64,000 bases of DNA from Littorina saxatilis (Eukaryota > Mollusca > Gastropoda > Littorinimorpha > Littorinidae), in NCBI RefSeq assembly GCF_037325665.1, contig NC_090253.1, forward strand, positions 14,943,782 to 15,007,781. The letters are read 5' to 3'. Below the pieces are notes generated by a model. It was not told the DNA's origin, did not search any database, and saw only the letters and a program-made list of their open reading frames with translations. The position numbers and the translations under genes are program-made. Positions 20,970 through 33,800 of the stretch are shown here, piece after piece. The stretch's first letter is position 1. Each line of letters opens with the position of its first letter.

Positions 20970-22386
20970 TTATCATATTGTGCCTTATTTTATTTTCCCC
21001 ATGTGTAATTGGAGATGTTGACATTTTTATTCATGACATATATATGAAGTTTCATTTCTGTGTTCAGTTTCATTCTGTATATGTTCTCACTGTGTGTTAA
21101 AAATGCAGTTTGAGGTATGATTTTTGATAGTAATGTTGTACTCCAAATTAATCAGTATTTAAGATTTTGTTTGTGGAGAAATGCCAAGTGCATGGAGTGC
21201 TCAAGTTGTTCAAGTTTGGTTCAGTATAAGTGGTGATTCCTGTCCTTTATGCCCTGCAACTTACATCTGACAAAATGAATGAGTGGTGATGTACATTTCT
21301 ATGTATCTCGTAAGAAATTGAATAAAGGGTGCACATTTTGCCAGAGTTGGAAAGTGATCGAGTATGGTGTGCGTTGAGCAGCTGGGGAAGAATACAGTAA
21401 ATAAAAATATACAAACATACACACCACGCCCCATCATCTGCAACCACAAAGAATCAAGACTAGAAGCGAACAAAGTTCAATATTTATTATACAACATTCT
21501 GGCACAGGACAACATGCCCATCCCTTTTGTACACATAAAAATATTGGTGCCATGATGTACACCACAAGCAGCAAGACTATCCCGCCTTGCTCCCGCTTTC
21601 AAATGGACATAATTCATCAAGTCACTCACAATTAGGAAATTTAAAACAAACGCGAAGTAGGGAAAAGCATAACACTTTCTCAAGGTCTTAAACAAAGTGC
21701 CATAACCTGATTCTCTCCTCCCTACCTTGTCATAGGAACAGTTTCTAAAGACCACACACACAAAAAGAAGAAAGATACACATCTTGAAGGTGCACCGTTA
21801 TGTACAGAAGATCTAGCCGTACTTGGGAGGAAAGTTTGGAAGAAAACCCTAACAGTGACTTCACCAGAATTGTTAAAATCAAATCTCAGAGGGATGGGAA
21901 TCTATTCAAACTTAAATTGCATGCAAGAACTTGATATTGTCTAGCACATCAGATGTAGAGGCAGCCTAATTAGTAATAAGAAGAACCAAACGAAACTTGC
22001 GCAGTGAACTCAAAACTTCTCTCTCAAAACTTGGCCTTTTATATATCAGTACATATATTAGGGCAGAATCTCATATCTCTTTGGGTTCAAACGGTTAGCA
22101 AGGTTTCAGGAGCCCTAAAATGATTACTGTCAGCTACTTCTGAATTTTTAATTTATATGCTGAGGGAAAAAAGGAAAAGCATGCACACACCCACACATAC
22201 ACCATGCACACACAGTCCTCATGGTTTGATTAATTAAAAAAAAAAGACTGCATCTTCTTTGCCAACCATGTCTACATCTGGGTGTAAAGAAAACAACAGG
22301 TACAGTAAGGGAGATAATCAACGAGTAGCAGCCATTTTGTGCCAGAAATAAAGACAGATACAAACCAAAACCAAAACACACTAGTA

Positions 22387-23200
22387 ACAAATCGCGTAAG
22401 GCGAAATAACAACATTTAGTCAAGCTGTCAAACTCACAGAATGAAACTGAACGCACTGCTTTTTTCACCAAGACCACATACTCGTAGTTTCGTCAGTCCA
22501 CCGCTCGTGGCAAAGGCAGTGAAATCGACAAGCCATGCAGAATAGTGCAGTAGTGGTCGCGCTGAGCAGGATAACACGCTTTTCTGTATGTCTATTCTTT
22601 TTAGCTTACCGAGTTTGTTTTTATTCCACATATCATATCTATATGTTTTTGGAATCAGGGACCGACAAGGAATAAGATGAAATTGTTTTTAAATGATATC
22701 GGAAAAATAACTTTAATCATAAATTTATATTTTTAACTTTCAGAGCTTGTTTGTAATCCAAATATAACATATATGTATATGTTTTTGGATCGTTTAATAA
22801 AAAAACTTATTTTAATTACAAGTTTCCAATTTTTAATGACCAAACTAATTCATTAGTTTTTTTAGCTACCAAGCTGAAATGCAATACCAAAGTCCGGCCT
22901 TCGTCGAAGATTGCTTTGCCAAAATTTCAATCAATTTGATTGAAAAATGAGGGTGTGACAGTGCCGCCTCAACTTTTACAAAAAGCCGAATATGACGTCA
23001 TCAAAGGTATTTATTGAAAAAATGAAAAAAACATCCGGGGATATCATTCCCAGGAACTCTCATGTCAAATTTCATAAAGATCGGTCCAGTAGTTTAGTCT
23101 GAATCGCTCTACACACACACGCACAGACACACATACACCACGACCCTCGTCTCAATTCCCCCTCTATGTTAAAACATTTAGTCAAAACTTGACTAAATGT
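22387..23200 (+). mobile_element. Family A repeat, copy
   Basis: Starts ACAAATCGCGTAAGGCG and ends TTTAGTCAAAACTTGACTAAA, a hairpin. It contains the family landmarks GACAGTGCCGCCTCAAC and GACGTCATCAAAGG plus a short AC tract. No open frame is conserved. Confidence 0.8.
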
Positions 23201-23734
23201 AAAAAGAGCAGATAACAACTAGTCCTTCTACATAAGCAGTTACTGTTTGCTTCCACTTTTACAAACAAGAGAGTATGAAAGTGAAATATTATAATTCTTC
23301 TGAACACAGGGGAAGAACAGCATGTTTTTAAAACGCTAGCATTTACACCAGGCACAGAAATCAACCTAAGACAAACAGCAGAGGTAACTGCAACAAAAAC
23401 AGGAATGCTTAAAAAAAAGGACCAAACAAATAAATAACAGGAATACAATAATAACATTAAAAAAAACTTTCAAACAAACATTTTAACTGAAAGAAACCAA
23501 ACCAGAAACACCCACAGTATTGATTTGTGAAGGGTCAAACACACATAGAATTAAAATAGCACACACACTAGCAAAAGCAAGATACAGGACCCGGAAGACG
23601 ATGCTTCTAGTTTACACTTCATTGCTTATTTCACTATCAAAGTTTTTAGTCTAACAGTATTATGCTTTTACATGCTTTAATTGTGTTTGAATTTGAACTG
23701 CAAAAGCCTAGGTTTGTGCAAAAGAGAAGGGCGT

Positions 23735-24102
23735 TCTTTCTTTCTTTATTTGGTGTTTAACGTAGTTTTCAACCACGAAGGGTTATATCGCGACGGGGAA
23801 AGGGGGAAGATGGGATAGAGCCACTTGTCAATTGTTTCTTGTTCACAAAAGCACTAATCAAAAATTTGCTCCAGGGGCTTGCAACGTAGTACAATATATT
23901 ACCTTACTGGGAGAATGCAAGTTTCCAGTACAAAGGACTGAACATTTCTTACATACTGCTCGACTAAAATCTGTAAAAAAAATTGACTATATTCTATACA
24001 AGAAACATTTAACAAGGGTAAAAGGAGAAACAGAATCCGTTAGTCGCCTCTTACGACATGCTGGGGAGCATCGGGTAAATTCTTCTCCCTAACCCGCGGG
24101 GG
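23735..24102 (-). mobile_element. SINE family B, full copy with duplication
   Basis: On the minus strand it starts CCCCCCGCGGGTTAGGG and ends ACACCAAATAAAGAAAG. GAAGGGCGTTC flanks both sides. Confidence 0.85.
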
Positions 24103-25359
24103 GAAGAAGGGCGTTCAAGTAAAGATGAATGTAGTTAAGTTCAGGAAATTGAAATACCTTACCCTTCCTTTTTGCTCACTATGCAAAATGACAAAAGAGA
24201 AGGCTGTAATAATTGTACAACAAAATCTGCTGTACCAGCCCAGATAACCAATTAAACCCATAACCAATTTTACAGCACATTTTCGTCTTGCATTCATGTG
24301 ATTACATGTCAGCAAATTAGCAGCTCATAATTTTGCTAACTTTCACAGAAGCGGACAACTGAGTCTTGATAATTGTAGAACTAGGGGATAGGGCTGGGGG
24401 CAGAGAGAGAGTTAATATATATAATTCATTTTGCATTTTTGATGTTACATGCATTGATAGCTTTTAGAAAGCCAAAGAGCTGCTTTTGATACAGTGTAAC
24501 TGTAACGCTAACAATCTTCAAAAAAGTAAATTTTCAACAAACAAAAAAACAGAAACAAAAAGCTGCTGCAAGAAAACACAAATACATGCAAAAAAGTATT
24601 CAATTTAACATAAAACATTAAGTCAACCTAATACAGCTGACAAGACTTGACAGCAATCTATACAGAGAACTTTGGTATGCATAAAACATGCCATATTTCA
24701 TAAATTTGGTTACTTTACCAAATTACTGTGTGATTCTTAAGATGTTTTCACATACAAATTGTAGTTATATTTTGAAGTCAACCTCCCAGAAAAAATGTGT
24801 TAAGCCCCGTTCAAGACTGAAACTGAATTCTTCTATAAGGCAGCTCAAGAGGACAAGTTGCTCGTTTTCAATGAAAAAACACACACATAAGCACGCTAAG
24901 AAAAATCTTTGATGTTTGATCAATGTTCATCTTACCTAACACAACAAAGCCATAAATCTAAACCAAAGAAGAGTAAACAGCATCAAACATTCAGCTGTTG
25001 AACGGCATATGCAGTTTAAATTCTCTTGAAAAGGGGGTCGCCCATAACTGCACGAGTGTCAAAACTTTTGCCCAGAAATTTCTGCAGCCCCAACTGCATC
25101 TCACATCCCTGGCAACATCAGTGAGGAATATTATATATAATATAATGCAGCCAAAAATTACCGGGAAATGTTATGACCCGACTCAAAAGACACAGTGTTG
25201 CTATATCTGTTGCTGGTAATGCACCTTCACTGGAAATTAATCCAAGTACATATTTTTCTCGCAATGAAATTAATTCTCAGGAAGGATCATTAGGACAGCG
25301 TTTTCACTGAGAGGCATATAATTCACAGACAATCTTTGTGGCAACACTGTCTCAAACAG
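24103..25359. other. Intergenic stretch with nothing recognised
   Basis: A/T-rich DNA between TMEM97 and EIF4H. Open frames are short and low in complexity; I see no gene or named repeat. Confidence 0.5.
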
Positions 25360-25929
25360 TCATGGACGACCCCACCATAAACAAAAACCTGGGTTGAAAA
25401 TTTGAAAACAGAAAGTATCTGAGGCATAAGTAACCAAGATCAGACAAGTGTTGAAGAGGAGTAACCACTGAACCAATTTTTGGCATGCACAAGGTTTACC
25501 TACAGTTAATGCTTTACAATAAGTCTTCTCATCTCCATACATAACAGGTACATCAAGTGCACAGTGCACTAACGAGTGACAAACATAAACGTAGTCGGCC
25601 GACAAAAAATCCCTAACCTTGTAACTGTGAAGATCAGACAACTGGACTGGTGCAGCAAGTTCAAACAGTCTACGAAGTACAAAGCATTTACAGGACATGT
25701 CACCACCGCGACACACACGCGTTCTGAAAGGTTTACCATCCTCATTTTCATAATCATCCACGAATTTGATAACGGCATAGCAACTGAAACTCAGACTTTT
25801 GTCGTCGCCAATAGAACACGGCTTCATCATGACGGCCTCGGAGCACACTGTCGAGAAGACAAAATCTTGGTTGTACATGTTGGTGGGCGCTGCTTTCTGG
25901 AGCAGTGCGGAGGGTAATAAGCAAGCCAA
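25360..25929 (-). CDS. Unassigned 189-codon open frame
   Basis: The longest non-repeat open frame outside the recognised genes, cysteine-rich and of balanced composition (for example SFSCYAVIKFVDDYENEDG and RGGDMSCKCFVLRRLFELA). Just upstream in the same frame the sequence reads DTDRDKYLYLRRLACLL, which resembles the C-terminal dimerisation region of hAT transposases; beyond that there is a stop. I do not recognise the family. It could be an exon with adjoining intron, a transposon relic or a chance frame. Confidence 0.25.
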   Translation of the reverse strand: MACLLPSALLQKAAPTNMYNQDFVFSTVCSEAVMMKPCSIGDDKSLSFSCYAVIKFVDDYENEDGKPFRTRVCRGGDMSCKCFVLRRLFELAAPVQLSDLHSYKVRDFLSADYVYVCHSLVHCALDVPVMYGDEKTYCKALTVGKPCACQKLVQWLLLFNTCLILVTYASDTFCFQIFNPGFCLWWGRP

Positions 25930-26324
25930 ACGTCGAAGATACAGGTACTTGTCACGGTCAGTGTCTACAGCAGATCAATGTCTGTCGCATCCAAATGAAG
26001 TGGGTCACGGAAAAAATATGCCACAGGATCAGCTGCACGCAAAATGATGCTGCAAGAAACAAACAAATGCATCAACATGGGTGGGAAGGAAAATGTCATG
26101 AATCCTGAAGAAATGTAAGGGGGGGGGGGGGGGGTGTCTGGGGGCCACCAGACGCTGAAGGATTTGTATAAATAACAACAAAACTGTCACCACAGACATA
26201 ACGAATCCGGATTTCCGGAAGAATCCCACCCATGCATCAAGGCAAACAAATTGCATCAAGGAGTAATCAAAATTAGAACAAGATTTATCATGTGGATTCA
26301 GGTTAAAAATGTTCATCCCTTTTG

Positions 26325-27248
26325 CAGACCTGTTTACCCTAAACCTGAGGCAAGAGTACTTTTTGAAAAAGTTAAGTGTATTTTTCAAAAAGTTGGTGTA
26401 CTTTGCAAGCAAAGCCATATGGGCTAGGCAAAACGTACGCCGTGGGTGCAAACGTGTTTGTGTAAGAATAGCATGTCTTGTGAACATCTTCAGAATTTAA
26501 CTCCTTCCGATACAACAGGGATAAAACAATTTTATTTACCTGTCAGTTTATAACATTATAACCAGTGTCTTCCAAGCAGATTGATAATGAAAAGATGAAG
26601 TTCGTGAAATAACATCTGCGGTTGACAGTGGCAAGTTCATTTTTACAATCATCTCAGAAAACATTGCTTCAGCACGGACTACAGCCTTTTCTTCTGGCAG
26701 GATTTGCTTTGCGGGAATGAACTTAATAATTCCTTGGCAGCTTTCAGCGGATTTCTTTGCAGCAACCTTGTCCATGTGAGTTTTGGAACTGCAGTGTCGT
26801 TCGATGTCATATTTCCCAGCATGGACAACGGAGAAATCTGATTTAGGCTACAATACTTGCAGTGTGCATGACTTTTTCCCATAGTAGACTCCACAATTCC
26901 TGGCTCTTTCTTATATTTCTCCAAGAAAATCTGCTGCTTCTGCTGTTTATACTTGGTACAGTCATCCGAAACTGGCACATTTTACCGCTTCATTTTGCCA
27001 CGATTGTCCAGACGATCGCACGTGCCAACAACTGAACAAGGTTTCCACAGCTGAAGACTCGCTGTAGTGGTTATCTCCCTTCGACCGAAACCGGTATCAG
27101 TTGTACCATTCCGTAATCAGCACACCAACAACGGAAAACGTATTCTAGACTTTTTCTTATGCGTATTTTGTGCGTGTGTCGCGTATTTGCGTACTGATAA
27201 TAATTTGGCGTACAAAATACGCCCAAATCGTACTGGTAAACAGGTCTG
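26325..27248 (-). mobile_element. CAGACCTG-ended DNA transposon with BED-like zinc-finger coding remnant
   Basis: Ends are CAGACCTGTTTACC and the reverse complement GGTAAACAGGTCTG, with CTTTTG duplicated on both sides (26,319-26,324 and 27,249-27,254). The minus strand carries a transposase-like N-terminus: CKYC, then DFSVVHAGKYDIERHCSSKTH (BED-type C2HC finger), then MFSEMIVKMNLPLSTADVIS, which is typical of the region after the finger in hAT-like proteins. Two shorter elements with the same termini and 6-bp duplications lie at 44,950-45,761 and 58,802-59,095. Confidence 0.7.
26548..26978 (-). pseudogene. hAT-like/BED zinc-finger transposase fragment
   Basis: Starts MPVSDDCTKYKQQKQQIF. The finger Cys pair CKYC and the His-Cys half lie in two frames, so a single frame change separates them near 26,850; the 3' part continues to about 26,548. 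Only the first 150 or so residues of a transposase-sized protein remain and no catalytic region is visible. Confidence 0.6.
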
Positions 27249-27860
27249 CTTTTGTTAACAAAGGCTGTTCTCCTCTGCTATCATATCATCATGATTACTA
27301 TTTTTTTTAAATCATATTATATACTCTTCAAAAAAGCTAAGAACCTGTCAAGAAGTTGTATGCAATCTTTAAAAAAAATAAAAATAATTAAGGGTCCAAA
27401 AACTTACCATTTTTTTTAGATTTCACTAAAGTCAAAAGGACCGAGTGTTGCCCTAGACATTTTTTTTAGTAGATAGGTTAACTGCACCAAACACATGGAA
27501 AGATTTTGCTTTGGGGGAAAAAGAGAGAGATTTTCAAAGTCCTATGAAATTGGCGCAAAACATTGTAGGGTAAAAATTGTGATGCTTGTAGTACAACAGG
27601 GTCCTGGATATAAACGGTGCTCACCAGTTTGTGTTCAAAAGCTGACACACTGACAAAATAATGCACTCAACATACCCCCACACACACAAAAACTGATACA
27701 TTTTCTTGACCGACCTAGCACCTGTTCTGAAGACTATATATATTTATATTCAAGACCAGTCAATCACAACTCCCGCTCATAGGACTTTTGCAATGCCACC
27801 TCATGACCCGAATAAAAGTACTCACCATGACATTAGAACATGACATGACCATCAATGATG

Positions 27861-30800
27861 TTACTGTTGACTACTCTCGCTGGTGTTTCGGCTTCGAGTG
27901 GCCTCCACCTTGGCCTCATCCCGAGGCTTACCGGTCCCAAATATGCTGGCTCGGGTGCTCTCGGCAGCAGTGTTAAGAGGTTTGTCTACTGTGCGAGGCA
28001 GGAGCTTCAGTTTTGGCCGCCTTGCCGCAGATTCTGGCGATATAAAAGGGTCAAAATGTTCAATAACAATATTAACAACAATGTTCGGTGACAACAATCA
28101 CGATAACGAAGATTTCATTGTTCATGAGAATGAATACATCAACATGGAAGCCCATCTTTGACCCATCAAAACCGCTTGGCGGGCGCATTAGGCCCACACA
28201 AAAAAATTGTCTGTTTAGGGTAACCCGACCGACCCTATCGATTTGGCGCCGACCCAAAAACTTTTTTTTGATTTCAAAAGAAAAAAAAGAAAAAACAAGT
28301 CGCGTAAGGCGAAAATACAATATTTAGTCAAGTAGCTGTCGAACTCACAGAATGAAACTGAACGCAATGCAACGCAGCAAGACCGTATACTCGTGGTCCA
28401 CCGCTCGCGGCATAGGCAGTGAAATTGACAAGAAGAGCGGGGTAGTGGTTACGCTATGCTGCATAGCACGCTTTTCTGTACCTCTCTTCGTTTTAACTTT
28501 CTGAGCGTGTTTTTAATCGAAACATATCATATCTATATATTTTTGGAATCAGGAACCGACAAGGAATAAGATGAAAGTGTTTTTGAATTGATTTCGAAAA
28601 AAAAAATTTGATAATAATTTTTATATATTTAATTTTCAGAGCTTGTTTTTAATCCGAATATAACATATTTATATGTTTTTGGAATCAGCAAATAATGGAG
28701 AATAAGATAAACGTAAATTTGGATCGTTTTATAAATTTTTATTTTTTTTTACAATTTTCAGATTTTTAATGACCAAAGTCATTAATTAATTTTTAAGCCA
28801 CCAAGCTGAAATGCAATACCAAACCCCGGGCTTCGTCGAAGATTACTTGACCAAAATTTCAACCAATTTGGTTGAAAAATGAGGGCGTGACAGTGCCGCC
28901 TCAACTTTCACGAAAAGCCGGATATGACGTCATCAAAGACATTTATCAAAAAAATGAAAAAAACGTTCGGGGATTTCATACCCAGGAACTCTCATGTCAA
29001 ATTTCATAAAGATCGGTCCAGTAGTTTAGTCTGAATCGCTCTACACACACACACAGACAGACAGACAGACGCACATACACCACGACCCTCGTTTCGATTC
29101 CCCCTCGATGTTAAAATATTTAGTCAAAACTTGACTAAATATAAAAAGAGGTAAAAATGCTAAAAAGAGACATTTGGCGTTTCTTTCTCTCCCTTTCTCT
29201 CTGTTTTATTTATACGTTAGTTTTGAAACATGTATTCATCAAATATAAGAAGTGAATGTTCAGCCAACATAGCATTTACACAAAAAAAAAAAAAAAAAAA
29301 AAAAAACCTACCTACCTACCGACCCTACTTTTTTTGGTCATGTTACCCTAAACAGACAATTTTTTTTTTTTGGCCTTAGCCAAGTTGATAAGGTGTCCGC
29401 CTTTCATGTAGAAGCTTTAAGCCTCAAATTAATTGGGTGAATTTGACTACATGAAGTAAACTGCACGAAGCTAGCCGCATGGAGTTTTTGGTAAAAAGAC
29501 TTTGCATAGTCTTCGCATAGTCTTCGCATAGTCTTTGCTCAATTCAGGACCGCCTTCAGGGTAAGAATCCGGACCCGCCTGGTGGAGATTTTTTTCAATC
29601 TCCCAGGTCAACTTATGTACAGACCTGCTAGTGCCTTATCCCCCTTATGTGTGCATACAAGCGTAAGACCAACTGCGAATGAAAAAGATCCTGTAATCCA
29701 TATCAGAGATTGGTTGGTCACAAAAACATGAAAATACCCAGCTCACATACACCCAGAAAACGGAGTATGGCTGCCTAAATGGCAGGGATAAAAACAGTCA
29801 TACACGCAAGTCCATCAGTGCATACTTGCATTATTTCTTCTTTTTTGTGTGACTTTTCTGCTTATAGCGTCAGTACATTATCTCCATTGTAAGACTCCCT
29901 CCTTGCCAAGACCTGATTGTCTCAGATGGAGGTCTTAAGGGGAGACACTGGTCTTAAGAGGAGACACTGGTCTTAAGGGGAGACACTGGTCTTATGGGGA
30001 GACACTGGTTATAAAAGGGGTTTTCACGGACACCGTAACACAACATCAATCCTCTTCTCCCTTACCTGGCGAAGGTTCCCGAAATTCCCCTGCGCTGCCA
30101 CCACCACCACCGCTGTCTCTCCGCGGGCGACGATCGTAGCCACCACCGTCTCTCTCTTCTCTGCGCCCGCCATAGCCGCTGGGACCTCCGCCCCTGTCTC
30201 CTCCCCTCCTGTCATAGCCGCGTTCCTCCCTGTACCCTCCTCTTCCTCCTCCTTCTCCTCCTCGCCCGCGGTCGTTTCCGAAGTTTCCGTAGTCGTTGGG
30301 ACCACCTCCTCCTCCTCCCCTACTGCCTCCCCTGTAGTCATCACCCTGACCTCCCCAGCTGCCGCCTCCCCTTCCCCCTCGACCTCCTTCAGGCAAAGCA
30401 AAGATAAGAAAATAAGCGTTTGAGAGATTGGTGTTTAAAAACTCCACAGCATGGAACTGGCTTCAATCCCTCAGGCAAAGCAAAGACAAGAAAATAAGCG
30501 TTTGAGAGAATTGTGCTTAAATACTACACAGACTGCATGGAACTGGCTACAATCCCTCAGGGCTCTTTTCTGTTGTAAAGGATACATGATTTCTAGCAAT
30601 ACTCACGAAACAACTAACCTACAGTGGGTGAGGTCAACCTCACGGCCAGTACACATGTCTAGCATTAGCCAAACATTAACATGAATTTTGACTGAGATCA
30701 GAGGTTATCTGTGCATTCTGCACGACAAAGGACTTTAAGGAAGGAGTGGACTTTGTAACAAAAAGTAGACGGGCGCAGTGGCTTAGTGGATAAGACATCG

Positions 30801-33800
30801 GCCTCCTAATCGGAAGGTCGTGAGTTCAAATCCCGGCCGTGGTCGCCTGGTGGGTTAAGGGTACAGATTTTTCCGATCTCCCAGGTCAACTTATGTGCAG
30901 ACCTGCTAGTGCCTTATCCCCCTTTATGTGTACACAAAAGCACAAGACTAAGTGTGCACGGAAAAGATCCTGTATTCCACGTCAGAGTTTGGTGGGTAAT
31001 ACTATAGAAACACAAAAATACCCAGCATGCTTCCCCCGAAATCGACATATATTGCCTGAATGGCGGGATAAATAAAAACGGTCATAAATGGAAAAATCCA
31101 CTCATGCAAAAACACGAGTGAACGTGGGAGTTTCAGCCCATGAACAAAGACGAGACAAAGATGAGACGAGACGTAACAAACAGTATAAGTAGGGAATTCA
31201 GGGAATTTTAAGAAAAGAAAAACCATTAAGCTCATTTCACTGAAAATCTTCTTAAGACTCTCTGCTTGCTGTGTGAATGCTGGTGTAAAAAATAAATGCA
31301 ACTAGTCCACAGCTACCTTCTTTTAGGACTATAAGGCACAACTTTTTTCCTCAACTGTTACCCCTGTGGCCTATTGACCGGTATCACCTTGTGTATGGCT
31401 AAAGAAGAGTACAGATGTACACACATCGCTATACAAAGAGAGGGAACAGTCACTATAGTGTTATTCATGTTTTTGCTTCTATGACATGGACAAAGTTTTC
31501 TCTCCAACATCTAAGGCATGGGTCTCATACTTAACACTCGGACATTGACCCGGGGTCAGAAGGTCAGTGTCTGTAAACTAGGGCAGGCAGCTGGTCTCAG
31601 CTGAAAACTGATATGGTCATTGACCTGAGGTCACAAGGCCAAACAGCTCGGAGAATGCAAACACTTTGATGTCACCGCACATGGAAAAGAAAATGTATTT
31701 CCACTCCGAATACTCCCTTGGAATACACCGGAAGCACCCTTTGTGTGATTTTTTTCTCATTTTAAACTAAAAAGTAGTGGTTGCGCCTTTTACAACGAAG
31801 TACATTATAGTCCCGAAATTTCTATTCTAATGACTCTCCTGCCAGATTCTTTAGTGTGTAATCAAAAATAAATTAAAATGCAAGAGTAAATGTCCCTTTT
31901 ATCTTTCCCAACATAATAATTTTTTCGAGGTCCTTATGAAAAACTAAGTTCTGAAATAAAATCTGAATTACCTCTGTCACCACCTCTTCCTCTGCCGCGG
32001 TCATTTTTCCGACCTTCCGCGATATCCACCTTCAAATTTCTATCCTCAAAAAGCTGAAACACAAACAGTCAAGCTTACCATGATGGATATCATACATGTA
32101 TGTCTTGGAGTAATGGTAACTGAAACTAAATGTCAACTATGTATGTCTACGTGTACCTGCAAAATGACAAAAAGAATGCTTAATGCTGCTTTCCAAGACG
32201 GGTATGAAACTTGAAAAACAGATATTAGGCATGCAACATTGTGTGATACCATGACAAACTGTTGTACGTTGTACACAGTATATATCTAAGATGTAGCTAG
32301 AGGGACCACTCAACGCTCAATGTCAATAAGCAGCGACCATTTGAGTTTTTCGTTGTCCGGGGGTTCTTTCTTTCTTTCTTTATTTGGTGTTTAACGTCGT
32401 TTTCAACCACGAAGGTTATATCGCGACGGGGAAAGGGGGGGAAATGGGATAGAGCCACTTGTTAATTGTTTCTTGTTCACAAAAGCACTAATCAAAAATT
32501 TGCTCCAGGGGCTTGCAACGTAGTACAATATATTACCTTACTGGGAGAATGCAAGTTTCCAGTACAAAGGACTTAACAAGGGTAAAAGGAGAAACAGAAT
32601 CCGTTAGTCGCCTCTTACGACATGCTGGGGAGCATCGGGTAAATTCTTCCCCCTAACCCGCGGGGGGTTTGTCCGGGGGTCCTGCAGATAATACAAAAAG
32701 ATGTTTAAGTTAAACTTTTCTCACCTCTGTTATGGTCGGCTGTAAGCTAACTTCGGCACATCAATACATGCCAATTACTTGTATCTCCTAGTCCTCAGAG
32801 CAATAAATACTACTAAAAACATCATGCACGTTACTGTCTGGGCGTACTTTTTAAAAACATAAAATTTATTTAAAAACTATAAGCAAGCTCCTTCTGGTCA
32901 CATGCACTATCATCTTAAATGACACGACCATCAGTGCTGCTGCTGCAGTCGTTTTTGTTCAGGAGGAAGTTCTTGTACGTCAACACCATGGATAAATGTA
33001 AATGTCCGGGGAAATACGCGCAAAAGCAGCAACTTCTTTCGGGATTATTTTTTCATCCCATTGTTTGGGACTTTTTTTTACACATAAATAACCTCAAAAC
33101 AACCTTCAAACAATTTTGGTTTACGAACAGGGCTTAGTTTACAGCTGAAGTGCGTCTGAGTCTAGCCAAGACGCAACAAAGCGAAAAAATAGACTTGGGG
33201 GTTACATAACCGTCATGTACGTTATCGGCTTTTTTCTGTCAAAAGAGAAGCAATTAATGTTCGTGATATGGTGTTCGCAAACAGGAACATACTACAAAGA
33301 AACAAAAACATTAACAGGGCCTGCCATCTCCATTACCGTCATTTGTAGGCCATAATAGGATGTAGTTTTTGACGTTTGTTGAAAAACTGCGTCGGGAATA
33401 GATCTAAAACATGGTGTACAATGCAAAATCATTCATTGTTGGAAGGAGCAAAAGCGGCTCTCTATTCTGACCAATGGCATTTATATTCCTGTGATACCCT
33501 GTAATCTGCACTTTTTGGGGGGATCTTTTCTTGCATTTTCCACAGACCAAGTAACAGTCCAGCTTTTTAGCTATCATTCCATGTATTTGTTTTGTATGTA
33601 CGTATAGATTTAAGGGTATAATTTACAACACACGCTTCGCAGGTTTTAAAAACGCCACTGAAAAGCTCGACCACGCGCGTTTTTATATCCAGTCACTTGG
33701 TTAACTAAAACGGTCGTATTTGCTTCAGCCTGCTTTGCAGAAAAACATAACCACAGTCTCAATGATAGTTTTAAAAGATAGTTAAATTTCGTTGATCTAG

